64,000 bases of DNA from Bifiguratus adelaidae (GCA_002261195.1 MVBO01000007.1:97037-161036); one strand, 5' to 3'. Positions 37,235 to 53,012 are shown, numbered from the stretch's first letter. Translations and numbers: made by a program. The notes: generated from the letters alone by a model not told the origin.

Positions 37235-38531
37235 ATGTTGGCTCCTGCAACGACAAGCAAGCCCAAGGTCAATCCCTGGTTGCACTTAGGCGCCGGCGGG
37301 ATCTCGGGTCTCATTGCATGTACGGCGCTTCAACCACTCGACCTCCTCAAAACGCGACTTCAGCAACAACGGCAGGATCAATTGGCGTTTATCAAGGAAG
37401 CGCGGGCTAAAGGACTTCTTGTGGCGCCTCAAGCCAGGTGAGTTTTTAGCGCATTGGTGGATCGCGTTGTGCTTAGGCGCTGCTCTAGCAACATTTACAA
37501 TACGGTACGGACGATTGTCAAGGATCATGGACCGCTGGGTCTATGGCGTGGTACGGTACCGACGATCTTTAGGTGAGACATCATGGACAGAGGGCACGAG
37601 AGGCACTCAATCGACTTACCTGGATGAATAGAAATGTCCCGGGATCGGCGCTTTATTTCGCCTTTCTTTCCGAGATTCGAAGCTTTCTGCTGGCGACGCA
37701 ATCACCCGGCGCGACGAAACTGAGTAATCGCAACAACCTGGTTGCGGGCGGGACGGCCAGGGCGACCGTAGGATTCGTAATGATGCCCATCACTGTGGTC
37801 AAGATTCGATATGAGGTACGGGTGGGCGAATGAGAGGTACATGTGCACTCGTCTGATGCAGCATCTTAGAGCAACTTTTACAATTACAAGAGCATCTATG
37901 AAGCCTTTCAGTCCATCGTCAAGACAAATGGGGTCAAAGGTAAGATCGTCGAGGCGATTCAGCATGGATCGCGCAAGGGCAGGGTATTCAGGCACCTCTT
38001 GTATAGGCCTCTTTGCAGGCTTTGGTGCTACAGCCATTCGAGATGCGCCTTTTGCCGGCATTTATGTCCTCTTTTACGAAAAGATGAAATCGGGTCTCAA
38101 CAGTAGGTTCATCATTGTCTCTTGCATGGCGTGTGTTAACGGTTGGATGTGTAGATGTTGCGACGATGCATCAAGTGAGCGTCGCAAACGCAGCCATCAA
38201 TCTAGCATCAGGCAAGTGACCTTTGGTATTGCCCACCTAGAGGCCTTGCTCATTGCTCTTCTTGACAGGCATCACAGCCGGTTTGGCAGCTACGACCATC
38301 ACTCAACCCTTTGACCTCCTAAAGACACGCATACAACTCAAACCCGACGTGTACAAAAATATGTTTCAGGCCGCCGTGAAGGTCTTTTCGGAAGGCGGTC
38401 TCTTGGGATTTTTCGATGGCATGGGCGTTCGATTGGTGAGGAAACCGCTCAATTCAGCCATCTCATGGACCGTCTATGAAGAAATTGTGCGGTGGCAGCA
38501 GAGTCGACATCCTCTTCCATACACCTTGTAA
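37235..38531 (+). CDS. HEM25: Mitochondrial glycine carrier Hem25/SLC25A38
   Basis: Inner-membrane mitochondrial carrier for glycine, needed for 5-aminolevulinate and haem synthesis. Seven exons joined by short introns give about 300 residues with three repeats carrying the PxDxxKxR carrier signature: [22 protein letters not shown] and [49 protein letters not shown] and [19 protein letters not shown] are typical of SLC25A38. The last intron (38212-38268) has a GC donor (GCAAGT); only this splice gives NLASG followed by ITAGLAATT. It is tail-to-tail with kinesin-13, 94 bp apart. Confidence 0.93.
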
Positions 38532-38625
38532 ATAGATTGACGAAAGGAGACGATTATATCACGGTACTCACTTCATTAAAAATTGTACACTGCATTAGAG
38601 GGAAGGTCTATGAGATATGGCCTAA

Positions 38626-41658
<3,033 letters not shown>

Positions 41659-41782
41659 GAACCAAGGACCAGCGACTGCAGCACTAAAGACGCACGGGTA
41701 GCCTAAAAAGGGGAGTGATCGCATCTTTCCTTTTATGGATATCACGCGTTTTTTTGTTGATATACATTTTTACACGCCGCAT

Positions 41783-44280
41783 TCAAGGTTTTAGCAGTGC
41801 AGCTAAACGTTTGTAGTCTTCAAGAAGGCGAGGTATTTGTTCCATCGTCAATTGATGCAGTTGTATGTTCAAGAACTCGTCTAGTGGTGGTTGTTGAAGT
41901 GTCTTGGAAGGCATGGGACGCTCGACGAGAGGGTGAATGGGATTAGAAGAAGATAGGATGGATGTATTTGTTGCCTCGCCTGCACTCGGATGCTCAGGTT
42001 CAGCGACCGTTTTTACCGACTTGTCTTTTTCCCAAAATCGGAGATTGCTGATATTGTCACCGAATTTCCGTAGCGAAGAGTCCATGACGCCTCCTACTGC
42101 TTTGAGACGATTGCTTATGACTGAATTGGGAGACGTGGCCCTTGCATGTTCTTCGTTCAAGGTGATTGAGGGCTGTCTGCCTCTTTCGGCCGGTAAAAGA
42201 TGGTCGTTTTGCGCAGCCTGCACAGGTGGAACGCTCAGATCGTTGACGTCGGCATAGCTTCTCTCGGTAGAAAGACCGAGATTGGCCATGGTGGTAGATT
42301 CGAGAAAGGACACGACGGCTAGCAAGTTTGTTAAGCAATAGGCGCTTTCTCCAGATACGCCTTTATGTCGACGGAACCGTTGAATGAACCTTAGGTTCGA
42401 AATAATCTTTGGGGGATTGTACTTGATGACGAGGTAGATGAGAATGGGAAGCAGGACGTCGACGCTGATGGCTGAATGTATAGTGTCCATGCTATCGCGT
42501 CGTGTGGATGGTTGAATGTCATGAAGAGCGCCGCGTCCGGTCGCAATGCGTTCCAACGATTCTAGCGTCCTGATGGACGCTTCTAGCGGGTCTTTTTCGC
42601 CATTTTCTTCTTCACTTGATGTCGGTGAGGGAAGCGGTGGGTACTCTGGGATTTGTGTTGAATCGAAATTGTCCGCCGCACTATACAGCTTAGCAGGCTC
42701 CTCAGAAAAATGGCTAGGCGAGGACACGTCAGGTTCCAGATGGGGGACGCCATCTTCGACTGAAATGTCGTCATTCGAGAACCAACGATTCGAGACCTTT
42801 TGGCGAGCTTTGGCGTAATTATCGAGCTCCTCTTGACGGATATTAGAAACCTGGTTCAAATCACATTGCTTCCCTGCTTACCCATCAATTCCTTTTGAAG
42901 ATTGACCACCAGAGCCAACTTTGATTTGGCGTCTCGCTGCTCATCCAAACGCACCAAATCGACACCATAGCGTTCACAAAGCGCATTCAAAAATGCGGCA
43001 TCTTCCTGGCTCTTGATTTTGACACCGAGCTGCTCCAATGTCAGGTTCAAGATCTGCATCGCTGCTATCCGCGTTTGAAGTGCTTCGTCATGGAAGTGAT
43101 CATTCGAAAATTGATTATAAAACATGCTGCCGCATCTGTTAGATCCACCCTCGCATCAATCCATCACTTACATGTCATACAACTCTGTACAGAGATATTG
43201 TTCAAGCCACTCCATGCTCTCTTGTATTTGAGTCTCTGAAAGATACCCTGCTTCGAACCCGCGGAGATGCTCTTCAATCTTGCCGCAAAAATCTTGAAAA
43301 AGTTGCGAAAACTTTTCTGCCGTGATCGACGGCTCGTGACGTCGCGCAGCGATGAAGCTGTTACTAATGTAAACAATTGCTAATGACCGTGGATTAGCTT
43401 ACCGGTAAGCATCATTCAATATCGCGGCTCGTTCCGACAATGCATTGGAGCTTTGCATCAAGTCTTGCTTGGTAATATCTTGTCGCATCGACAAGGGACT
43501 ATGGCCAATCTTTTGATTAAGCCATTCGAGAATCTCGTGCCTCGACACTGCCCTATCGACCAACATGACATCGATAGGATCCACACCGAGTGTCAATTCG
43601 ACATGATTGGCTAAGATATTGACTCTAGGCGTGTCCTTGTCCGCCATATGGAACTTGTTGAATGTGTCAAAAATGGATCTTGCCCATGGTCAGCTGAGAG
43701 ACGCTTAGTGGCTTACGACGTACCTGGTCTTGCTTGCCACAAGACTCAGATTCTGTGAGATCTCGCGTTCGGAAGGCAAGAGTCCCAAAATGACAAATTG
43801 ATTGCTGGAACATATCCTCAGTCGATGCACAATGCCACGTCCACTTACCGATCAAAACGGCCACGAATACCGCTGAGAGAGATAGCATAGGTAGCCTCTC
43901 CTGTCGTTGAAAATACCAAGACATGATCCTCCACAAAATCACGTCCAATCTCTCCCTCTTGCGCCGATACCGGACACACGAGCACCGCCTACACCTCAAT
44001 GAGCTTTTCACCGCATCCTGACTCGACGTCTTACCTTGTCGCGCTTGGAAAGAAGCGTCCGGATATCATGGTATTCATCCGCCTTGCTTGCTAATAGTTG
44101 TAGGGCGCGCATACCTAACGAGTCGGTCGACAATGCAATGGACGTGTCCTTATCGCCATCGTCAACCTCTTCTAACCGCGAGAAACTGGTGAATGACGAG
44201 GTGCCTTGTGGTGTCTGGAGTGTGCGCGATATGGATCGTTTGTCCTGCGAATGCGTTCTGAAATGCGCAAAGACGCTCAT
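41783..44280 (-). CDS. VPS9-domain guanine nucleotide exchange factor for Rab5
   Basis: Predicted activator of Rab5/Vps21-type GTPases on endosomes. About seven exons. The N-terminal two-thirds contains a helical bundle region (EMEWLEQYLCTELYD-type) leading into the VPS9 domain: SAISVDVLLPILIYLVIKYN, PPKIISNLRFIQRFR and GESAYCLTNLLAVVSFLEST, with the conserved catalytic Asp (in VDVLLP) and Tyr (in AYCLTN). The C-terminal 200 residues are disordered. It lacks an obvious CUE domain, so it is closer to Muk1-type or RIN-like GEFs than to Vps9. It is functionally linked to the Rab5 effector Vac1 in this window, 6 kb away, but that proximity may be chance. Confidence 0.85.
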
Positions 44281-44424
44281 GGTATTCTAGTGTCTACCAT
44301 ATTTGGCGTGAGAACAATGGGTAATATTGGTTATCGTCCAAAGCGAGAATCTCAATGCTGAAGACATTGATAATAGACAAGACATAACATACAGTAACGA
44401 GGTTACAAGTAGAGGGTGGATACA

Positions 44425-47400
44425 CTATTTGTTTTGCTGCTGTTGCTGTTGCAACATGCGTAGTGCAGCGAGGTTAGCTGGACTTAGACCAGCAAGGTTC
44501 AGGTTGGGATTCATGTTGGCCATGCCAGTCATGTTGCTGAGATTGGATAGCAAAAGACTGTTTGGATTGAGTCCGGCAGCTTGATTGATGCCTGAAACAG
44601 ATAAGTATCGAGGTTGTGCGCGCAGAGATGTAATGGTGACTTACCTTGACCGGCAGCAGCAGCCATCATTTGCTGCTGTCGTTGTTGATGCAGCAGTGTT
44701 TGCTGCAAGTTGTGAATCTGGGCTTGTACACCTTGCGGACCTTGAGCTTGCATGCCCTGAATATTGTGCATTCCCATGGGAACTTGTTGCGTCGCTGGAT
44801 TGGCAACGCCTAGATCAGGGATTGGTGCTTTGATGAATTCCAATCCAAGTAACCGACTATTGGCATACACGAGGACGAGACCAAAACTACCAAAAAGACC
44901 ATTCGTGTTTTGATTCGACAAGACAACGGTAGCAACCTAGATATGGGTCAGCAGGTCAATGGTTTCACAGCATCAACATTGACTTACAATCTTCTTTTGC
45001 TCCAGGTTTTTGGCCAGGAGCGTAAACGCACTCTGTTCGGCTTGGTTGGAGGTTTTCGTGGGCATGAACTGACAGTAGGGTATGCCATAGTCGCTGGACG
45101 CTTTCTGCAAGATTTGATACCTTGCAGGAGCCAGGCCAGTGATGGATAGTCTCTGTGGCCACATGGCAAGATTGCTACAATGGTATAAGCAAGATGAACT
45201 GTCAAGTGCAATGGATACTTACAAGTCGGCGGCTGTAGGAGCTGGACTTGGACCAGATGACACGGGAAAAGCTGTACATTGACAACTGTATTCTCTCGGT
45301 TGTCCCGTAGCCGGATCCTTTACACTCCAGACAATGTGACCCGACCATATGGGTTGCGCAGGTTGCGCACCATTTTGAACGGGCAATTGATGTGTTTGTT
45401 GCGTGGTAGGTGCATTGGGCGGTGTGTTGCCCGCGAGAGCAGCCTGCTGACTTTGTTGCTGTTGCGGCTGTTGGAGGTTGGGTCTCATGGTTCCAGCTTG
45501 TGGCTGCTGCGCCTGCTGAGCCAACATTTGTTGAAGTAGCATGCGTTGCTGTATTTCGGGCGTGATGGCGCCAGCTAAAGCCGGATTGGCTAATGTAGAT
45601 TGCATTTGTTGCAATTGCGCCATTTGCGTCAGCATGGCATTGTTGTCCGGCCGCATTTGGTTCATGAGATTAGTGGCTCCATTCGCCTTGTTGAACCCTC
45701 CTTGCCCAAGGGCATTAGCTTGCAGTAGCTGATTAAACTGCTGTTGCATAATGAGCGGCATCGAACCTGGATTCCGCGCTAGCTGATCGGCTTGTTGCTG
45801 GAAGAAGAGCATTTGTTGTTGTTGTTGCTGTTGTTTGTTCGAGGCATCTAGCGCTTGCTGTCGTGCATTCAGCTGAGCTTGAATGGCAGCCGCTTGCTGC
45901 TGACGCTGTTGTTGGGCAGCTTGAGGATTAACAGTGTTAGCCGCATTGATGAAGTCTTGATTGGGTTGTATGGAAGATGTGAGATTAGTGGCGTCATTCG
46001 ATGCCGCCATGACCGAAGAAGAATTAGGTTGACTCGGTTGCGCGGTAGAGTGGGTTAATGGTACACCGTTCGGCACCGAACGGACTGTGTTCAGCGGATT
46101 GGCTGGAGCAGTGGTGCTGACGGGTGTAACCGTAGGTTCTTGCTTGTCTTTGCGGGCATTCTTGGTGAGTAATGGCGTGTTTTTGGACGGGGGTGTGGCA
46201 GGTGGCCCTTGTGCGGGCGTTGATGCTTTCTGGGCGCTGGGTGATTGTGCCACAGTTACCGGTATATGTGGACCGGCATGCTGCTGTTTAGTGTCGGGAT
46301 TTGAGGAAAAGGAGGCTTTTGGTATCGTAATATTGGCTGGCGAATTGTCACGACGCAGCTGTTTGGGCGCGGGTCCCACAGGAGAACCTGCAGAATCCCC
46401 ATTGGTATGCCTTTCATGTTTGAGTTCTATCCGAGCATGAGCACGAAGGTAGAAAGCATCTGGCAAGACTCACCACTCTTTATGACAGGCATGGGCAACT
46501 TGACACCAGCCAAGTGCACGACGTGTCCGGCATCCAGAGTATCCATGACTTGATGTACTTCGGTACGATTCGCATTGGCCTCTGACACCAACTTTTCGAG
46601 ATCGACGAGATTTCGTTTTGGAGAAATGAGCGATATCAAGATGTTTTCCTGACATCCGTCAATATCCCTGATCATGAAGCAGGTCTAGAACACTGACCTT
46701 GGTCATCGTATCACGGATGTCATCCAGCGAAAAGTTGTCAAACTTGCTCAACACATTGCATCTCACGCCAGTAGCATATGGATGACTCGCAGAAATGAGG
46801 ATGCAATGGCGAATCGGTTCCAAATGATCCACCTTTCGCGTCGCTTCAAACTGCTCAAACAACTAGACACAATCTCAACCTATTCGTCCCATGCACATCA
46901 AAATCATCTCTCTACCCCACGTACCTCTAGAGCTCCCACCAATCCTTCCTCCACCGCATTTCGTAACATGCCTCCACTCGCAAATGCAAGTGACCTCATC
47001 ACATTGTGAAACTTTTCATAATCTAGTGTCATGGCCTTTCGATCCACCGTAACATGCGATGTTGGCTCATAGTCGCCATAGACGACGATCCCATACCGCA
47101 ATACCGGCTAAGAATACCCGCATGAGCTGTTGACATCGATTCGCTCCCATTTGACTATACTTACCACCGTTTTGATGTTTGGGTCCGTCTCTGAGGTCGT
47201 GGGTAGCCTGAGTTGTCTAACACCGCGTTTTAGTCTACCACAGAACGCTAATTCTGATCAACTCACCGAATCAGCGGTTCAATATAGCCCTGTAACAATG
47301 TAGCGAAATGAGGTCGCATGCGCGCCGTACCTTCCACCACAAACACACAAGCGACATCGCGTTTCTGCGTCGTTGACGGTTTCCCTAGCGACTGTGGTGA

Positions 47401-47457
47401 GTTCTGTGTCTGTGGAAGAGAGTCTACGGTAGGTGGTGTAGGTACAGCTGCAGACAT
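44425..47457 (-). CDS. MED25: Mediator subunit MED25 (vWA plus ACID/PTOV)
   Basis: Subunit of the transcriptional Mediator. Exon 1 starts at ATG 47457. The N-terminal von Willebrand A domain (DVACVFVVEGTARMRPHF, YIEPLIRQLR, RYGIVVYGDYEP, HCILISASHPYATG) anchors it to Mediator in animals and plants. A long middle part is glutamine-rich with polyQ tracts (residues about 500-750). The activator-interaction ACID/PTOV domain follows (WSGHIVWSV, LAMWPQRLSITGL, IPYCQFMPT, FTLLAKNLEQKK, GLFGSFGLVLVY, EFIKAPIPDLG). The C-terminus ends in more Gln. About 900 residues. MED25 is absent from Saccharomyces; its presence with both signature domains supports an early-diverging or basidiomycete-like fungus. 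Confidence 0.9.
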
Positions 47458-47546
47458 GTCAGGTATCCATTCGCCTTCCAGGTTTAGATTATATGCGTCA
47501 CGGAATTCGAATCTCGCGAGGCTTAAAAGAGAAAGAGAAGTAAAAA

Positions 47547-47556
47547 GGGGGGGGGG
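47547..47556 (+). repeat. G10 homopolymer
   Basis: A run of ten G residues in the gap upstream of MED25, a slippage-prone site useful for judging homopolymer accuracy. Confidence 0.8.
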
Positions 47557-47589
47557 ATAAGCATGATGAAGAGAAAAGTGAGAGAGTGC

Positions 47590-47617
47590 GAGAGAGAGAG
47601 AGAGAGAGAGAGAGAGG
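47590..47617. repeat. (GA)n microsatellite
   Basis: About 14 GA units in the 180-bp gap between IDH1 (stop at 47637) and MED25 (start at 47457). Both genes are on the minus strand, so it lies in the IDH1 3' region and MED25 promoter. Expected to be length-polymorphic. Confidence 0.85.
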
Positions 47618-47636
47618 ATCTATGCGTGCGTGTTAT

Positions 47637-49066
47637 TTAACAATTGTCAATCACTGCCTTGGTAAAGTCTGTGGTGGAAGCTATGCCACCCATATCAGCC
47701 GTCAACACATCGCCTTGTTGAATGGTGGTATAGACAGCCTTGGCAATCTGATTGGCATAGTCATCCAAGCTCAATTGTCGAAGCATCATGACGGAGGACA
47801 AGAGCATGGCCGAAGGATTGGCGGAGTTTTGGCCTCCGATATCTTCACCGACGTGTCGGCATCCCTACGACCCTGATGAGTATGATGGTTGGATAAAACT
47901 ATTCGTCGATGAGACATACCGGTTCGAACAAGGCGTATTCACGACCCAAACTGCATCCAGGAACCACACCGGGGCCGCCGACGAGAGCAGCACCGACATT
48001 GGACATGATGGTACCGTACAAGTTGGGCATGACCATCACGTCAAATTGTTGAGGTCGGGACACCATTTGCATGGAAGCATTGTCGACAATCATGTCACTG
48101 AATTGGATACCGGAATGGGCATACTCTTCGGCCACCTCGCGGCACGTGTTCAAAAAGAGACCATCGGCCAATTTCCTACGATGCACCCCATGAGCCCTTG
48201 ATCCACACAGCGCCATTTGAGCCATATGCATACGTACATGATGTTGGCCTTGTGAATGCAAGTCACCTTCTTTCTCTTGTTCTTGATGGCAAAGTCAAAA
48301 GCAAAGCGAGCAATGCGCTCTGTTTTCGCGCGGGTAATGATCTTGAGGGATTCGACAACGCCGGGATGTGACTAGACAAGGCAAGAGGAACATGCGCTAA
48401 ATTCCTGGATGCATATCGCCTATATCCGCTCTTACCTGATGTTCCAATCCAGAGTATTCACCCTCGGTGTTTTCACGAATGACGGCGAAATCAACATCGC
48501 CGTGACGAGCGGGCAAGCCGGGAATGTTCTTGACAAGAGAAACAGAGGCATACATGTCCAGATCCTTTCTCATGCTGACGTTGAAGCTAGCATGTCCAAG
48601 CTTGGAAACGGGTGTGTACAAGATACCCTTGAGGCCGACCTTGTTGCGACGCAACGATTCGACCGAGGCCTTGAATTTCGAGTCGTCGACCGTGGAATGA
48701 CCAGTGACATCAAACTGCTCCCACTCGACGGGGACACCGAGCGCCTTAAAGACCGTCTTGACGGACTCGGCCGTCTCGTTACCGATACCGTCACCGGGAA
48801 TCAGGGTCACGGTGTGCTGTCCACTATGCGATTTTGCCTTGTTCTATACGATACCTTGAGCCAATGGCGCATATATGATCAGGGCGCACGTACCTCAGTC
48901 TCTGATACTTCATGAGGAGTAGGAAGGACAAGATTCACGGGTGTCGTGGAGAGGAGTCGTGCGTTGAGCTATCTCGGCCATAACCCGATGAGAAACCTCG
49001 TATTTCAGGCTATATGCTTACCTTGAAAGGGGATGAACGCACCCCGGTCTGCAGTGTCCTCAACAT
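47637..49066 (-). CDS. IDH1: Mitochondrial NAD-isocitrate dehydrogenase, regulatory-type subunit
   Basis: TCA-cycle enzyme of the mitochondrial matrix. About six exons from ATG 49066; the N-terminus [14 protein letters not shown] followed by [11 protein letters not shown] is a good targeting peptide. The beta/gamma (regulatory, yeast Idh1) type is indicated by [99 protein letters not shown] and GGPGVVPG. The tail [16 protein letters not shown] is conserved. The catalytic partner (IDH2) is not in the window. Confidence 0.93.
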
Positions 49067-49550
49067 GGAGCAATGCAAGGAATAGAACACAAAGAGAGGG
49101 AGAGAGAGAGATAGAGAAAGAGCCGGCCACCGGAATTTTTTTTGTCCCAACCGAAATGGGACTCGGGAGTGCGTGCGTATGTAATGGAGTAAGTAGGCAC
49201 TGGATGATCCTCTGTGGACAGTAGGATGACGGTATGGCGTATAGTAGAGTGCATATTACATATATACATGTATATTCATATGAGAGCAGATTGAAGGATG
49301 TATACTATAGGAACTATCATGCCATTAGCCCCTGTCTATCTGTTATTTCTTTCATTTGGCCGCAGTCAACAATATTATCCATCTGTTAGGGCACACAACC
49401 CCCCTCCCGCTTGGCTTCCTTCGGAAGGTCACATAAACAATGCAACCCCTAACCCAAAATGTCTACGTCAGCCAGTGACTGAAAAAAGATTTTTGCTCTT
49501 CCGAACGATTCCGGAGTTGTTTGCTTCTTGGGAGTGCATATAGACTCGAC

Positions 49551-52500
49551 ATGATGCACATCAAGGGATCGGCTGTGGTGCATACTGCACGACAGTCATT
49601 AGCAAGACAAATTACACCCAAGGTTGCTCTTGCTCGACCTTCAGGGAGCAAAATTGCATATACGACAGGAAGAGCAGGCACATCGTCCAAGTTGAACAAT
49701 GACAACAATACGCAGAATGGGGTGACGAGTACTCCGCTGTTGCGAGTGCAGCCTACGCATGGGGATAATTCACGCGTGTTGCAAGCGCTGGGTCAGGTGC
49801 GCTTTAACAGTGCTGCCGTTGCGCGACACGAGGAACGGGCCGCAGAGGAATTCATGCTCGGGGACAAGACGACATCGCACAATGAGCGCATGCTCCAATT
49901 GAAACGCAAGGGTGATTTGATTGGAGTTCAGCAAGAGTACGCTAGGATGAAGGCGCTCGGTGTTCCCATGAATCATCACACTTACAATCTCGTCATTGAT
50001 GCTTATTCTCGATTGCGCAAGGATGGTACACCGCTCAACTATCTCATGGAAGTCTTTCAAGACATGATTCATTCAGGATTTCGGCCCGACACGTTCACAT
50101 ACTCACAGCTCATCAAAACCCTTTGCCGACGTGACACCGAGGTACAAAAGGCGATCCTATTGTTGAAACGCAAGGCTGAACGGGATGGTACAGTTGTGCC
50201 TGCCAAGGAAATTGCTGCTTTGGAAGCGGAGGAGAACGTGCAGAACGCCATGGCTCTCTTTGAATCCGCCGTTCGATCCAATCGTTCCCAACGCATGGAT
50301 CTCGACGTGTACAATTACCTATTGCGCACCTTGTCGTTCCACGCCGATGCCAAAGATGGTCTCTATGTTCTTGAACAACTCGAAGCTTCCGAGACTACTC
50401 GACCCAACGCACACACCTTTGCGGCGCTCATCTCCTTGTACGGTCGCGCTGGCGATCTCCCCGCATCGCTCGAGTGTTTTGAAGAATACAAGACGCTTCG
50501 GAAAACATTGGTGGAAGACGATGCCTCTCAGGTGTACAAGTCGCTGGTGGACGCTTACATCAAGTGCAATGATTTTCAAGGCGCCCTTACTGTGCTAGAG
50601 CAGACGATGAAGAAGGATGGCGTCAAGAGCACCATTGCGGGCTACAACACCATCATCCGGGCGCTCTGTAATCAAGAAGATCTCGCTGGTGCCTTGAAGG
50701 TCGTTCGTCGTTTGGAAACCACGCCGGACCTGCCTAAGCCCGACTCGTCCACCTACGGCAGTCTTTTGAGCCTTATTCACAAGACCTACTTTGAAATCCC
50801 CGAGAAATTTTCAGATGAGATACATGCACAAGCGCACGACATCTACCAGGCGATGCGAGGCATCGACCTCAGTCGAGCCTATGGCAATCTTGCCATGTAC
50901 GCTCTTCTTTGCGTGGATGCCAAGCTCTATCCGCGCGTCTTTACGGTTCTCAACGATATGAAGCGATACAAGCTTGTTCCAGATGCCACTCTTAGCCAAC
51001 GGTTTGTCACCTCTGCCGTTGCCAGTGGTGATAGCAAACTCGCGATCGATGCGTTCAAGATAGTAGCGGAGGGATTAGACGTCAGCAGGGGACCTTCACA
51101 AGCCAAGGATGCCGCGCGTGGATTGTCGTCGCTCGTCGTTCCCGTCTTGGAGACCTGCAAAGACTGGCAAACCACCACCGACTTCCTACCGATCATTACC
51201 CGTCATCAGCTCGCAAATGTCAACACCAAGATCGCGACTGCCATCGTTCGACATTGGCTGCCTTACATTGAGCAGCGTCACGCGGTCAACATCGACCTGA
51301 AGTCTGACGTTGCTGTACAGCGCGAATATGCGTCTTTGCTTGAAGCTGCATTGCTTGCTAATTTGCCTGCCACCGACTTCAGTCGCATCGCGACGCTTTT
51401 GCTCGATGAAATGAAGAGCAAGGATATCCAGCCTACGCGTATGGTGGCCCAGCAAGTGGCCAACAAGTTGTCCCAAAACCAAGATACAGTGGCGGCAACG
51501 CAGTGGATGGGGCAGACCGTAGTCGCCTCCAGGGCGCCGACATCTCTGCCGGAAGGTGTGGCACCAGCAAGCCCGCCGGAAAGCTTCGCGTCTTTGCCTG
51601 CCATCAAGATATTGAACGCCAACGACGCTCGTGCGGACGTGATTCATCGTGCTGTCAAGGAAGCGCGACTGGATGACGTGGCATCCATTATCCAAACCCA
51701 ATTTCTTCCAGAGGGCGTTGTGCCTTCCTGTCTGCAACTTTCTGGCTTCTTCAAGGCTCTAATTAAATCCAATGATGCGCAAGCTGCTCTGGATGTCTAT
51801 CATGCGCTCTTGCCTGCATACGAAAGTTCCCCCAAGCGCCGATCTGCCATTGCGCAACTGCTGAACGCCATGCTCACCTTGCACGCTCAAAGAGGGGATT
51901 TGGCAAATGCCAAAACCTACCATGCCGAGTTGTTGAAGCGCAAGATTCCTATCAGCAATGACGCCTACGCCAACCTCCTCCTTGCTCAAACCACCTCCGA
52001 CATGACCGACGATGCCGCAGACGCTTTGTTGATTCACAAAGAAGCTCGTAATGCCAACGGCAAGCTCAATACCTATCTCTACAACGTCATCATCTCCAAA
52101 CTCGCCAAGGCCCGCAAAACTGACCAAGCGATTGCCATGTACGAAGAAATGCAGCAATCGGGCGTTCACGCTACAAGTGTCACCTTCGGTGCGCTCATCT
52201 CTGCCTGTGTACGTGCGGGTAACGAAGCGGGTGCCAAAAAGTATTTCGACCAAATGATGAACACGCGTGGTTACGAACCTCGAATTGCACCGTTAAACCA
52301 CATGATGCAATTGTACGTGCGTGACCTCAAGGATCGAACCACCGCCCTTCACTACTTTGACACCATTTCCGCCTCCAAACTCCGTCCTACCGCCCATTCC
52401 ATTCGACTCCTCCTAGAAGCCTGGGCACATGTAGAGCCCTACGATCTCCCTACCGCACATCAATTGCTGGGCCGTATGAAATCTCGCTTCGGTGTCGATC

Positions 52501-53012
52501 CTGACGGTACCCATTATGCCACCCTCATCCACGCCTATGGAACGTTGCAGAAGGATGTTGACTCAGCCCTCAAGGTGCTCAAGGAGATGCACAGCAAGGG
52601 CATTGCGGCCGAGGAAAGCGTCTTTCAGAGCTTGGTGGAGATGTGGGTGAACCATGGCGATGTGGAACGCGCTGAACGCGTGGTGAAGCAGATGGAACGT
52701 GGCGACGTCGGCACATCAACACCTCAAGCACCCCTACCACGAACCATCCACATCCAGAATGCCTTGATGCGCGGGTATGGCGCCGCAGGCGAACAAGGTC
52801 TAGCCAAGGCTGAAGCCATGTTCAACGCCATGTCGGACACTGTGCCAGAGACCGAAGGCGTTCTTCAGCGTGGTCCCACCACTTATGAGACCATGATTCA
52901 ACTTTACTTGGACCAGGGTCATCGCGACAAGGCTTCAACCGTCTTGGAGCAGATGCGCCAACGCAGTTACCCGGATACCATCATGGCGCAAGCGGAGGCT
53001 CTGCTAAAGTAG
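49551..53012 (+). CDS. Mitochondrial pentatricopeptide repeat (PPR) protein
   Basis: RNA-binding helical-repeat protein, likely acting on mitochondrial transcripts. One uninterrupted frame of 1153 residues from ATG 49551; the frame extends upstream only from a TTG. The N-terminus has a basic, Ser/Thr-rich targeting segment (ARQSLARQITPKVALARP). Repeats of about 35 residues recur through the protein, for example HTYNLVIDAYSRLRKDG, FTYSQLIKTLCRR, NTYLYNVIISKLAKARKTDQ, VTFGALISACVRAGNEAGA and THYATLIHAYGTLQKD. Fungal mitochondria have few large PPR proteins. Which of them this is (for example Aep3- or Ppr-type) I cannot tell. Confidence 0.88.
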   Translation: MMHIKGSAVVHTARQSLARQITPKVALARPSGSKIAYTTGRAGTSSKLNNDNNTQNGVTSTPLLRVQPTHGDNSRVLQALGQVRFNSAAVARHEERAAEEFMLGDKTTSHNERMLQLKRKGDLIGVQQEYARMKALGVPMNHHTYNLVIDAYSRLRKDGTPLNYLMEVFQDMIHSGFRPDTFTYSQLIKTLCRRDTEVQKAILLLKRKAERDGTVVPAKEIAALEAEENVQNAMALFESAVRSNRSQRMDLDVYNYLLRTLSFHADAKDGLYVLEQLEASETTRPNAHTFAALISLYGRAGDLPASLECFEEYKTLRKTLVEDDASQVYKSLVDAYIKCNDFQGALTVLEQTMKKDGVKSTIAGYNTIIRALCNQEDLAGALKVVRRLETTPDLPKPDSSTYGSLLSLIHKTYFEIPEKFSDEIHAQAHDIYQAMRGIDLSRAYGNLAMYALLCVDAKLYPRVFTVLNDMKRYKLVPDATLSQRFVTSAVASGDSKLAIDAFKIVAEGLDVSRGPSQAKDAARGLSSLVVPVLETCKDWQTTTDFLPIITRHQLANVNTKIATAIVRHWLPYIEQRHAVNIDLKSDVAVQREYASLLEAALLANLPATDFSRIATLLLDEMKSKDIQPTRMVAQQVANKLSQNQDTVAATQWMGQTVVASRAPTSLPEGVAPASPPESFASLPAIKILNANDARADVIHRAVKEARLDDVASIIQTQFLPEGVVPSCLQLSGFFKALIKSNDAQAALDVYHALLPAYESSPKRRSAIAQLLNAMLTLHAQRGDLANAKTYHAELLKRKIPISNDAYANLLLAQTTSDMTDDAADALLIHKEARNANGKLNTYLYNVIISKLAKARKTDQAIAMYEEMQQSGVHATSVTFGALISACVRAGNEAGAKKYFDQMMNTRGYEPRIAPLNHMMQLYVRDLKDRTTALHYFDTISASKLRPTAHSIRLLLEAWAHVEPYDLPTAHQLLGRMKSRFGVDPDGTHYATLIHAYGTLQKDVDSALKVLKEMHSKGIAAEESVFQSLVEMWVNHGDVERAERVVKQMERGDVGTSTPQAPLPRTIHIQNALMRGYGAAGEQGLAKAEAMFNAMSDTVPETEGVLQRGPTTYETMIQLYLDQGHRDKASTVLEQMRQRSYPDTIMAQAEALLK

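Noticed and set aside
49521-49550. Upstream TTG start of the PPR protein
   Set aside because: The first ATG (49551) already gives a good mitochondrial targeting segment.
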